From an uncultured bacterium (GTDB lineage: Bacteria; Cyanobacteriota; Vampirovibrionia; Gastranaerophilales; Gastranaerophilaceae), in NCBI GenBank assembly GCA_949298805.1, contig CASFXY010000014.1, forward strand, positions 11,351 through 49,087: a stretch of DNA of 37,737 nucleotides, read 5' to 3'. This document shows positions 17,239 through 24,638 of this stretch, piece after piece; the first letter of the stretch is position 1; every line of letters starts with the position of its first letter. Both the position numbers and the translations under genes were made by a program. The notes under the pieces were generated by a model that was not told where the DNA came from, searched no databases, and saw only the letters and a list, made by a program, of their open reading frames with translations.

Positions 17239-19080
17239 TTATTTACCTGCAACAAAAATATTACCGCAAACAGATTTTACACCATATTTCATAGCAAAAT
17301 CTCTAAGCGCATATTGTGCTTCTTTTGAATCAAATACAATGCCACGCTCTAAATCAGTGTTGTTTGCAAAGTCCTGAAGTACAAATTCAGGCATACCATA
17401 GTATTTGTTTTCAACAGATGTGCCATGTAATCTTACTTCATTTGCAACATCTTTAATTAATTTTAAATATGCTTCTGCCGTACCGATATCATCCCAAACA
17501 GCAGGTCTGCCGCCTTTTGCTTCAAGCGGAACTGTATATACCTTCATTTTGTTGCCTTTTTCATCAAGCAATTTGCCTTCATTTGCCAATTGAACTATTT
17601 TAGGCATTACATTTCCACCAAGACCGGTAGCTTCAGGCGTCAAAATGCCTTGAGCCATTAATATTTTTTGCGCTTCTTTGCTCAAGAAATACAAGCCGGG
17701 GTTAGCCAAAAATTTATTTTCATCGTTCGGATCAATTGCAGATTGGACTTTTCTAAACTCATCCATAGCTTTATCGTAGTCACCACGTTGAGTAAAATCG
17801 TTAGGCATTGGCGCATCCGATGTATATTTAGGTTTTTCCAAAAATTCCTTAATTTGCAAATTTCCTCTTTCATCTTGTTCAATACCCAATAACCCGAAGG
17901 ATTTTGCTCTTTGAGGATTGACAGGATAATAAGGAATAACAAGAGCAGCATCAGGCAGCGTTTTTAGCGCATTATAAACGCGGCTTATATCGGCATTTGT
18001 AAAAATATCCGCATTTAAAATAATAGAATCGCGGTCGTTTCTGATAATATCACGTCTTAATCCCTCAGCTATCGCACCGCCATCTGTTTTATATCTTGAA
18101 ACATAATAAACATCTTCGCCTTCTTCAATCTCATGATTTTGACTCAAATATTTAACATCATCACTGCCGTCACCTTTTAAAATCCCTGCAGATGCAGCAA
18201 GATTCAATGTAGTTCCTATTATGCGATATCTGTCATCTGTAGGTAATTTACCCGAAGGTTTATTTTCATGTTCTCTTGTAATATTAAAAAATCTTTCACC
18301 AAAACCACCTGCAGGAATAATAATTGTCGGATCATTTTCTTCAACAACATCAACAAAGTCACCCCTTATTGCTTCCTTTTGCAGACCTGACTCAACATAA
18401 GAATTTACCGCGTTGAGCGTTCTTGGTTCTTTATTCAATGTTGTAATTACCGTTCTTCCTTTAAAAGATACATCTTTATGTCCTCCGGTTAAAAGTGTTT
18501 CATATTGACCCGGCATTTTAAATTCAAATCCATTGCCGATTAACTCAGAACCTGCGAACATTTTAATTGCCTTGCCATCTAAAGAAGCATCTTTAATAGT
18601 AATTTCAGGCATAAATTTACCTTGTTTATATGTGACAACAGGCATTTCAGCCCTAGATGCATTAACCTTGCCTATAAAAATGACATTTCCTTTATCGTTT
18701 GTAACGGTATACTTATTTATATTGCCTATTGATTTTTTTGTAACATTTAATCCCGCAGCATTAAATTTTTCATAACCTTCAGGCATTTTCCTTAAAGGCA
18801 AATTTATATCCTCAGGAATTGCAAGTAGGTTAGGGATTCTTATTTCCTTGGGAGTAATAATTGATTTTTCAAAATCGCTAAGTTCGATTGAGCCTGCAAA
18901 ATTAACAGTTTTTGCCACTTTTATGCCATTGAGTGCTTGATAGGCACTTGCTAAACTTGAAGCCTGTACCTTTGTACCTTCAAAATTAACATTTTGACTT
19001 TTAACCGGTGCGGTTACACCATTTGAACGAGTTGCCCAATTTTTAACATTTACGGGGCTTAAAGTTACTTTTTGTATCAT
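17239..19080 (-). CDS. GlgC-like sugar-1-phosphate nucleotidyltransferase with tagged N-terminal extension
   Basis: A 613-residue protein. Its C-terminal two thirds is a nucleotidyltransferase of the ADP-glucose pyrophosphorylase type: IIIPAGGFGERF (about 254-264), KPSGKLP, YRIIGTTLNLAASAGI matching the GlgC FRIIDFALSN region, NADIFTNADISRVY, and IKEFLEKP. It would make NDP-glucose for glycogen synthesis, but the substrate is inferred. About 250 residues precede the domain. They contain three xFxG motifs, at 30-35 (NVNFEG), 59-63 (VNFAG) and 204-208 (VSFKG). The ATG at 19080 has AAAGGA eight bases upstream and is preferred over the start at 19143. It is monocistronic, ended by a strong terminator and preceded by an exact HLR1-type repeat. 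Confidence 0.75.
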   Translation of the reverse strand: MIQKVTLSPVNVKNWATRSNGVTAPVKSQNVNFEGTKVQASSLASAYQALNGIKVAKTVNFAGSIELSDFEKSIITPKEIRIPNLLAIPEDINLPLRKMPEGYEKFNAAGLNVTKKSIGNINKYTVTNDKGNVIFIGKVNASRAEMPVVTYKQGKFMPEITIKDASLDGKAIKMFAGSELIGNGFEFKMPGQYETLLTGGHKDVSFKGRTVITTLNKEPRTLNAVNSYVESGLQKEAIRGDFVDVVEENDPTIIIPAGGFGERFFNITREHENKPSGKLPTDDRYRIIGTTLNLAASAGILKGDGSDDVKYLSQNHEIEEGEDVYYVSRYKTDGGAIAEGLRRDIIRNDRDSIILNADIFTNADISRVYNALKTLPDAALVIPYYPVNPQRAKSFGLLGIEQDERGNLQIKEFLEKPKYTSDAPMPNDFTQRGDYDKAMDEFRKVQSAIDPNDENKFLANPGLYFLSKEAQKILMAQGILTPEATGLGGNVMPKIVQLANEGKLLDEKGNKMKVYTVPLEAKGGRPAVWDDIGTAEAYLKLIKDVANEVRLHGTSVENKYYGMPEFVLQDFANNTDLERGIVFDSKEAQYALRDFAMKYGVKSVCGNIFVAGK

Positions 19081-19181
19081 TAGAGTTTTCCTTTCAACTA
19101 CCCTCTCACAACTAACAATCTTTTTCTGCGAATAATAACGCATGATAATAAAAACACGTAAATATATTTTTTGTCTTACAA

Positions 19182-19199
19182 TTTACATTTTTTTACAAT
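19182..19199. promoter_or_regulatory. HLR1-like tandem TTTACA site upstream of the GlgC-like gene
   Basis: TTTACATT-TT-TTTACAAT is an exact match to the HLR1 consensus, with units at 10-bp period. An extra half-like CTTACAAT precedes it at 19175-19182. It starts 102 bp upstream of the ATG of the GlgC-like gene and lies immediately after the stop of the thymidylate-kinase-like gene, so it should serve the former. Confidence 0.5.
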
Positions 19200-19865
19200 T
19201 TATTTAACAATGCCCAAATCAAGAACTTCTTTAAGTTTATTTTTTATTGTTCTATGTATTTCTTCTTTAGTTTTTATGCCGTCAAGTTCAATAAAACCGT
19301 ATTCTTTTTCAAGTTTTTTATATTCATCAAGACATCTTTTTTGATATATTTCAAAACTCTTATAAATATCTGTCGAAAGTCCTATGTCCCTGCCGGATTC
19401 AAAATAATCAAGCCCGCCTGAAGCAATCAGCCTTTTAATTAATATATCCGGAGGCATCTTAAGATAAAAAACCAAATCAGGCTCAGGTGCAAATTCATAA
19501 AGCTTTTTTACCCAGTTTATATCATGACCTCGAACAGAATCTCGCACATAGGCTGTATAAACATATCTGTCCAAAAGAACAACAAAACCGGCTTTAAGAG
19601 CAGGGATTATAACATTTTCCAATCTGTCGGCATAATCTGCCGCATACAAAAGTGAAAAAGTCGTCGTATTAAGCAAATTTTTCTCTTTCGCTTCGTTAAT
19701 AAGACCTGAAATAAGTCTTGATGTTTTCCACTCAGACACAACGCAACCATAGCTTAAACCTTCAACAAAGCCTTTTAACATATTGACCTGAGTTGATTTT
19801 CCTGCACCGTCAGTTCCTTCTATTACAACCAAAAGCCCGTCATAGCCATGTTTTTTATATGTCAT
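19200..19865 (-). CDS. Thymidylate kinase-like nucleoside monophosphate kinase, copy 2
   Basis: A 221-residue P-loop kinase with EGTDGAGKST at residues 16-25 and DRYVYTAYVRD in mid-protein. The fold is that of dTMP kinase, which phosphorylates dTMP with ATP. However, the thymine-binding S..AYQ that follows DRY in standard Tmk is replaced by YTAYVRD, and the LID segment has few arginines (GGLDYFESGRDIGLS). The substrate may therefore differ. I choose the ATG at 19865, with GAGG seven bases upstream, over the ATG at 19877. It overlaps the upstream paralogue by 11 bp, so the two are translated together and may form a heteromer. Confidence 0.8.
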   Translation of the reverse strand: MTYKKHGYDGLLVVIEGTDGAGKSTQVNMLKGFVEGLSYGCVVSEWKTSRLISGLINEAKEKNLLNTTTFSLLYAADYADRLENVIIPALKAGFVVLLDRYVYTAYVRDSVRGHDINWVKKLYEFAPEPDLVFYLKMPPDILIKRLIASGGLDYFESGRDIGLSTDIYKSFEIYQKRCLDEYKKLEKEYGFIELDGIKTKEEIHRTIKNKLKEVLDLGIVK

Positions 19866-20550
19866 TTTCAACCTCATTAATTTCTATGCCGCGCTTTTTA
19901 AGCACATCCGCCACAAGTTTTCTGAAATATTGTTGCTTTTGATGTATTGTTTCATTGGCATCTATTTGCACAAGCGAATATTCATCAATCATATTTTTAT
20001 ACTGCTCAATAACTCTGTTTTGAAAAATTACATAACTTTTATAAGGGTTATTTGATAATTTTAAATCCATGCCCGCTTCGTAAAATTTAGGCTGGCGATT
20101 TGTGCAAATTCTATCAAGCGAAACTTTTGCACTGACATCAAAATAAACGGTTAAATCAGGCTTTATTGCAAACCCATACATATTTCTGACCCACTTTGGG
20201 TCAACCTCGCGAGCAACATCTCGAGCAAAAGCAGTATATACATATCTGTCGGCAAGCACTATAAAACCTGCTTTAAGAGCAGGTATAATTGTGCGCTCAA
20301 GCCTGTCTGCAAAATCAACCGCATGTAATATGGAAAAAGTTCTGCCCGAAAGCAGATTTTTCTTTTTTGCACGTTTTGTTGTTTGTGAAATTAACTCTGA
20401 AGAATTCCACTGAGTTAAAATCACATCAAGATTTTTTGATTTTAACCAACTGTATAACAAATCAAGTTGAGTACTCTTACCCGAACCGTCAATACCTTCA
20501 ACACAAATCAACACACCTTGCAGTTTATGGTCTTTTGAAAATCTTAACAT
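19855..20550 (-). CDS. Thymidylate kinase-like nucleoside monophosphate kinase, copy 1
   Basis: A 231-residue paralogue of the following gene. The P-loop is EGIDGSGKST (18-27), the central motif is DRYVYTAFARD, and the lid is FYEAGMDLKLS. Shared features beyond the P-loop (IIPALKAGF-V, DRYVYTA, F.I/LLHA-D-ADRLE) show the two arose by duplication, but they differ enough that the event is old. As with its neighbour, residues used by canonical Tmk to hold thymine are not recognisable. The start has GGTAGGAA directly upstream. It is first in a two-gene operon divergent from the six-helix membrane protein. Confidence 0.8.
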   Translation of the reverse strand: MLRFSKDHKLQGVLICVEGIDGSGKSTQLDLLYSWLKSKNLDVILTQWNSSELISQTTKRAKKKNLLSGRTFSILHAVDFADRLERTIIPALKAGFIVLADRYVYTAFARDVAREVDPKWVRNMYGFAIKPDLTVYFDVSAKVSLDRICTNRQPKFYEAGMDLKLSNNPYKSYVIFQNRVIEQYKNMIDEYSLVQIDANETIHQKQQYFRKLVADVLKKRGIEINEVENDI

Positions 20551-20625
20551 TTCCTACCTTGTTTTTTTTATCGTTTAACAATAATATCTATATAGTAAAA
20601 CATAAATTTTAAAAGAGAGCAATAA

Positions 20626-21504
20626 ATGTATAGTGCAATTAAAAAAAGTATTTCAATTATAATTGATAATCCGATTTTAACCTTGAGTTTTGTAATTTAT
20701 TTAATTTTTCTGACTTTTATAATTCCAAAAATGTTTTTAGGACAGAACATTATTTTATTCATATTAATTTTAGGTCTTTTGCTTGTTTTTACCTCTGCTT
20801 TTTTTGCAGGATGGCTTCAAATGGTAAAAACCGCAATTGCAAATTCCAAAAAAGAAAAACGTAATGACGAAGAAAAAATAAAAGAATTTACAGGTATGAA
20901 AAATGATTTTTTTGCAGCAATTCCTGTTTATATTTTACCGCTTTTAGGGGGAATTATTTTATATCTGATTATGTTTTTCTTATTAATAACTTTTAATATA
21001 AAATTTGCAAATCATTTTATTGGCAGTCTTGATTTTCTTGTTGAGAAAATAAATTCAATTCCTCAAGACTCGCAAGGGCTACATGCATTTTTTGCCTCTA
21101 TGCCGCAGGATAAAATTTTGATTTTATGGTATTGGCAAATATTATTTTTATTCACAATAGGACTTTTTAACTTTTTTATGATGTTTTGGGCATCAGCTCT
21201 TTATTTCCCTGAAAAATGTACAACAAACCCCCTAAGTGCCCTTAAAAATTCGCTCTTTGCAATTTTTAAACATCCTGTGAAATCTTTTACGCTTTATATG
21301 TTTATATTGATTTTAGGGTTAATTTTTAGAATTACAAGCACACTTTTTGCAACAAATATGGTTTTTTACTTTATTTTTATGATTTTGGCCATATATTTCT
21401 GGGTATTTGTGTTTGTGCTAATATTTGACTATTATGAGTCAAGATTTTACAATCACGGTGATAACGGGTGCGACCTGCTCGGGAAAAACAAGCCTTGCAA
21501 TTGA
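20626..21504 (+). CDS. Six-helix integral membrane protein of unknown function
   Basis: A 292-residue inner-membrane protein with about six hydrophobic helices: near residues 15-35, 40-65, 98-125, 165-190, 220-240 and 250-275. A cytoplasmic-looking lysine-rich loop (KKEKRNDEEKIKE) lies between helices 2 and 3. There is no signal peptide, and I recognise no enzyme or transporter motif. GAGAG lies six bases before the ATG. The 3' end runs 71 bp into miaA in another frame, so its last 24 residues are encoded by the same DNA as the MiaA P-loop. It is probably co-transcribed with miaA. Confidence 0.7.
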   Translation: MYSAIKKSISIIIDNPILTLSFVIYLIFLTFIIPKMFLGQNIILFILILGLLLVFTSAFFAGWLQMVKTAIANSKKEKRNDEEKIKEFTGMKNDFFAAIPVYILPLLGGIILYLIMFFLLITFNIKFANHFIGSLDFLVEKINSIPQDSQGLHAFFASMPQDKILILWYWQILFLFTIGLFNFFMMFWASALYFPEKCTTNPLSALKNSLFAIFKHPVKSFTLYMFILILGLIFRITSTLFATNMVFYFIFMILAIYFWVFVFVLIFDYYESRFYNHGDNGCDLLGKNKPCN

Positions 21505-22285
21505 TTTAGCAAAAAAAAATAATGCCGAAATTATTTGCGCAGATTCACGGAGTGTATACAAAAATCTTGATATTGTAAGTGCAAAACCAACAATAGAGGA
21601 AATGCAAGGCATTAAACACCATTTAATTGACATTATTGAACCTAATCAAAACTTTAGCGCGGGAGATTTTGTAAAATATGCTAAAATTGCGCTTGAAGAT
21701 ATTAAAAAAAGGGGGAAAAATGTTATTATTGCAGGAGGTACCTGGTTTTATATAAAATCTTTTCTGGATGAAAAAGAACTGCCTCAAGTAGGAATAAATA
21801 AAGATTTAAGAGAAAAATTAAATACAAAAAATAATGATGAACTTTGGCAAATTTTATATCAGCTTGACCCTGCGCGTGCCAAGCTGATACACAAAAACAA
21901 CAAGGATAAAGTTATACGCTCAATTGAAATGTGCAAAGGCTTAAATATGCCGATTTCGCAGTATCAACGAGAGCAAAAAGAGCCTGTTTGCGCCTTATGG
22001 TACATGCCAAAAATAGAACGTGATAAACTTTATGAAAGAATTAACAAAAGAGTTGATTTTATGCTTGAAATAGGGCTTTTTGAGGAATGGCAAAGAAACA
22101 AAATGCGCTATCCTAATTCTAAAATACTTGAAAACACAATCGGTTACAGAGAATTCTTTGAGCTTGAATGCGGCATTTGGCAAGATTTTAATCAAGCAGT
22201 TGATAAAATTAAACAAAGAACAAGAAACTTTGCAAAAAGACAACTTACATATTTTCGCTCAAATCCCGACATAAAAGAGATTTAA
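21434..22285 (+). CDS. miaA: tRNA dimethylallyltransferase MiaA
   Basis: MiaA transfers a dimethylallyl group from DMAPP to N6 of A37 in tRNAs reading UNN codons. The protein has the P-loop GATCSGKTSLA (about 12-22), the catalytic CADSRSVYKNLDIVSAKPT segment with the conserved DSRxVY, GGTWFYIKSFL, and the C-terminal AVDKIKQRTRNFAKRQLTYFR region typical of the family. At 283 residues it is slightly shorter than usual. I use the ATG at 21434; a TTG nine bases upstream is also open. The start lies within the end of the membrane-protein gene. A strong hairpin terminator follows the stop directly. Confidence 0.95.
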   Translation: MSQDFTITVITGATCSGKTSLAIDLAKKNNAEIICADSRSVYKNLDIVSAKPTIEEMQGIKHHLIDIIEPNQNFSAGDFVKYAKIALEDIKKRGKNVIIAGGTWFYIKSFLDEKELPQVGINKDLREKLNTKNNDELWQILYQLDPARAKLIHKNNKDKVIRSIEMCKGLNMPISQYQREQKEPVCALWYMPKIERDKLYERINKRVDFMLEIGLFEEWQRNKMRYPNSKILENTIGYREFFELECGIWQDFNQAVDKIKQRTRNFAKRQLTYFRSNPDIKEI

Positions 22286-22308
22286 AAAGCCCTCTTAAAG
22301 AGGGCTTT
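22286..22308. terminator. Bidirectional rho-independent terminator between miaA and hpf
   Basis: AAAGCCCTCT and AGAGGGCTTT pair around a 3-nt loop. It is followed by T-rich sequence on the plus strand and by AAATCTCT-rich sequence on the minus strand. It sits between two convergent stops and can end both transcripts. Confidence 0.85.
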
Positions 22309-22322
22309 AGTTTTATTATTAT

Positions 22323-22679
22323 TTAAACTGTTTCCTCATCAGCAATAGTTTCCGTTCTGATGGAAGGTGAACCGCTTTTTGCTTTTAAGTATTTTTCTTT
22401 GTACTTTCTTACCTGTCTGTCCAATTTGTCACAAACAAGGTCAATTGAAGCATACATTGATTCAGCCTTTTCTTCAACCCTTACGGTATCTCCGAGGACT
22501 TTGCAGTTAATTTCCGCAACGTGAGAATCAGCAACGGACGGATTTTTAATAACTGTCAAAACAACGTCAATAGCCTGAATTTGATCATAATGTGCAGCAA
22601 CTTTTCCCGCTTTTTCTTTAACGTAGGCTTTAATAGCGTCTGTGATTTCTACGTTTCGTCCGTTAACATGAATATGCAT
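22323..22679 (-). CDS. hpf: Ribosome hibernation promoting factor, short form (HPF/RaiA family)
   Basis: A 118-residue protein that binds the small ribosomal subunit in the channel used by mRNA and tRNA and inactivates ribosomes under stress. The fold is read from MHIHVNGRNVEITDAIKAYVKEK at the start, a central VHVAEI-like strand (VADSHVAEINCKVLG) and the lysine-rich helix DLVCDKLDRQVRKYKEKYLKAK. The dimerising C-terminal domain of long HPF, common in cyanobacteria and Gram-positives, is absent. The start has GGAG seven bases upstream. The promoter TTTAAA-17-TATAAT lies upstream on the same strand. Confidence 0.92.
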   Translation of the reverse strand: MHIHVNGRNVEITDAIKAYVKEKAGKVAAHYDQIQAIDVVLTVIKNPSVADSHVAEINCKVLGDTVRVEEKAESMYASIDLVCDKLDRQVRKYKEKYLKAKSGSPSIRTETIADEETV

Positions 22680-22723
22680 AGTGTCTCCGTTTCTAGCTGC
22701 GCCACCTTCTGCGCAACTTTTCC

Positions 22724-22752
22724 ATTATACAACATCAAACCATGTTTTTAAA
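22724..22752 (-). promoter_or_regulatory. Promoter of hpf
   Basis: TTTAAA (22752-22747) and TATAAT (22729-22724) are spaced by 17 bp, with TG before the -10. The leader of about 40 nt contains a GCGCAG direct repeat and ends with CGGAGACAC before the ATG. Confidence 0.5.
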
Positions 22753-22784
22753 GACACAAGAGGTAAAAAATTAAACTTTTGTAG

Positions 22785-22790
22785 TATAAT
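22785..22790 (+). promoter_or_regulatory. -10 box of the aminotransferase-hisH operon
   Basis: A perfect TATAAT lies 32 bp before the ATG at 22823, and AAGAGGAA provides the ribosome site. No good -35 is seen at normal spacing. Confidence 0.45.
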
Positions 22791-22822
22791 AAATTTCAGA
22801 CGCATTAACAAGAGGAAAAAAT

Positions 22823-24058
22823 ATGCAAAATTTCAACAGTTACATGGGTACACTTGAAACTTATATCATGTTTCAAATTAAAGCAAAAATGATTGCTATG
22901 ACCGAAGAATTAACAAAAAAAGGTCGAAAGCCCATTGCACTTTCTATGGGTGCGCCTGTTGATATGGTTCCTGACTTTGTAATTAATCGTACGAAAGAAC
23001 TTTTAAACAACCCCAAAAATCACACATATTCAACACCAAAAGGTGAAGCACCTTTTCTTGATGCAGTTGCAAAAAGGATGAAAAAACGCTTTGGAGTTGA
23101 ACTTGACCCAAAAACCGAGGTATTTTCACTAATCGGTTCAAAAGAGGGTATTGCAAACTTTGTACGTGCAGTAATTAATCCGACAATGGATAAAAAAGAA
23201 CAGGAAATAATTTTAATTCCTGACCCCGGATATGCTTCATACACTGAAATGATAAAAGTTTCGGGCGGAAAGGCTTATGGCATACCATTAACAAAAGAAA
23301 ATAATTATATGCCAAATTTAGATGAAGTTTGGGAGAAATTTTTAAAAGAAGGAAACGACCCTAAAAAAGTTAAAGCTTTAATCATTAACTACCCAAATAA
23401 TCCGCTTGGCTGCACTTGCACAAAAGAATATTTACAACACTGTGTAGATTTTTGCAAAAAACACAATATAATTTTAATGTCGGATAATGCATACTGCGAC
23501 ATTTATTTCGATGAGAAAGACAAACCATGCTCGGTTCTTGAGTGCAAAGGTGCAAAGGATATTGCTGTAGAATTTTACAGTTTTTCAAAACCTTATGCCA
23601 TGACAGGTTGGCGTCTTGGATGGGTTTGCGGAAACAAAGATTTAGTAGGCACTTTCGGCAAATTAAAATCGAGTCTTGACACAGGTGTATTCAAAGTAAT
23701 ACAACTTGCAGGCGCAGAACTTTTAAATTCTCAGGAAGGCGATGAGTATATTAAATGTGCAAATGAAAAATTTAAGAAAAAAATCGGCGATTTTGTTCAA
23801 GGTTTACGCGAACTTGGCTGGACAATTGAGATGCCAAAAGCCACATTTTACCTCTGGATTGATCTCCCGCCAAGATACGCTTGCGCAAAAGATTTTTGTG
23901 ATGAATTAATTGAAAAATCAGGCATTGTTGCGGTTCCGGGAGATGCGTTCGGTGATGAAGGCAAACGTTATTTAAGGCTTTCAATAGTTGCCGATGAAAA
24001 TGAACTAAAAGAAGTTATAAGACGTATGAAAGAGGACGGGCATACATTTGTCAAATAA
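22823..24058 (+). CDS. Class I/II PLP aminotransferase, DapL-like
   Basis: A 411-residue fold-type I aminotransferase. The PLP lysine is K256 in YSFSKPYAMTGWRLGW; YPNNPLG (about 190-196), DNAYCDIYFD with D221 and Y224, and the C-terminal YLRLSIV with its arginine are also in place. LIGSKEGIANF (103-113) is characteristic of LL-diaminopimelate aminotransferases and close relatives, enzymes that make LL-diaminopimelate from tetrahydrodipicolinate in cyanobacteria and plants. Overlap with hisH by 11 bp leaves a role as aspartate, alanine or histidinol-phosphate aminotransferase possible. AAGAGGAA lies before the ATG. Confidence 0.85.
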   Translation: MQNFNSYMGTLETYIMFQIKAKMIAMTEELTKKGRKPIALSMGAPVDMVPDFVINRTKELLNNPKNHTYSTPKGEAPFLDAVAKRMKKRFGVELDPKTEVFSLIGSKEGIANFVRAVINPTMDKKEQEIILIPDPGYASYTEMIKVSGGKAYGIPLTKENNYMPNLDEVWEKFLKEGNDPKKVKALIINYPNNPLGCTCTKEYLQHCVDFCKKHNIILMSDNAYCDIYFDEKDKPCSVLECKGAKDIAVEFYSFSKPYAMTGWRLGWVCGNKDLVGTFGKLKSSLDTGVFKVIQLAGAELLNSQEGDEYIKCANEKFKKKIGDFVQGLRELGWTIEMPKATFYLWIDLPPRYACAKDFCDELIEKSGIVAVPGDAFGDEGKRYLRLSIVADENELKEVIRRMKEDGHTFVK

Positions 24059-24638
24059 AATTGTAATAATTGACTATGGTGCCGGAAATGTCAAAAGCTT
24101 GGGCAATATGCTTGAATTTCTGGGACGTCAATATGAAATTACCAATAATAAAGATAAAATTCTTGCGGCAGATAAAATAATTTTCCCCGGTCAAGGGCAT
24201 TTTGAGCAGGCAATGAATAAACTAAATGCCCAAAATTTACCGCAAACAATAAAAAAAGCTATTAAAAATGGGGCAGATTTTTTGGGAATCTGCCTCGGAT
24301 TACAGGTTTTATTTGAAAAAAGTGAAGAAGCACCAAACATAGAGGGACTTGGAATTTTTGAAGGTGAAGTTAAAAAATTTCAAACAGGAAAAATACCTCA
24401 AATAGGATGGAATGAAATTAAAACAACTCAAGCAAATACATACTTAAAAGATGATTATTTTTATTTCGTAAATTCTTATTACGTTAATCCAAAAGATAAA
24501 AATATTATAAGTTCAATAACAAATTACCATATTGACTTCTGTTCGTCCGTTCAAAAAGATAACATCTGCGCAGTACAATTTCACCCCGAAAAAAGTTCAA
24601 AAGCAGGTATTGAATTCTTTGAAAAATGGCTTATTTAA
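24048..24638 (+). CDS. hisH: Imidazole glycerol phosphate synthase glutaminase subunit HisH
   Basis: HisH hydrolyses glutamine and channels ammonia to HisF, which forms imidazole glycerol phosphate and AICAR in histidine synthesis. The N terminus IVIIDYGAGNVKSL is diagnostic. The glutaminase triad is C82 in FLGICLGLQ, with H179 and E181 in QFHPEKS. At 196 residues it has normal length. The start is TTG at 24048 inside the end of the aminotransferase gene, with GAGGA upstream. hisF and hisA are not adjacent. The stop overlaps the convergent GGDEF gene by 8 bp. Confidence 0.94.
   Translation: MSNKIVIIDYGAGNVKSLGNMLEFLGRQYEITNNKDKILAADKIIFPGQGHFEQAMNKLNAQNLPQTIKKAIKNGADFLGICLGLQVLFEKSEEAPNIEGLGIFEGEVKKFQTGKIPQIGWNEIKTTQANTYLKDDYFYFVNSYYVNPKDKNIISSITNYHIDFCSSVQKDNICAVQFHPEKSSKAGIEFFEKWLI

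Noticed and set aside
19200-20550. Recent gene duplication or assembly artefact of the kinase pair
   Set aside because: The two copies differ throughout in sequence, keeping only family motifs, so this is an old duplication and not an artefact.
22684-22716. GCGCAG direct repeat in the hpf leader as a regulatory element
   Set aside because: Only two six-base copies, GC-rich by local chance, with no folding that occludes the ribosome site.
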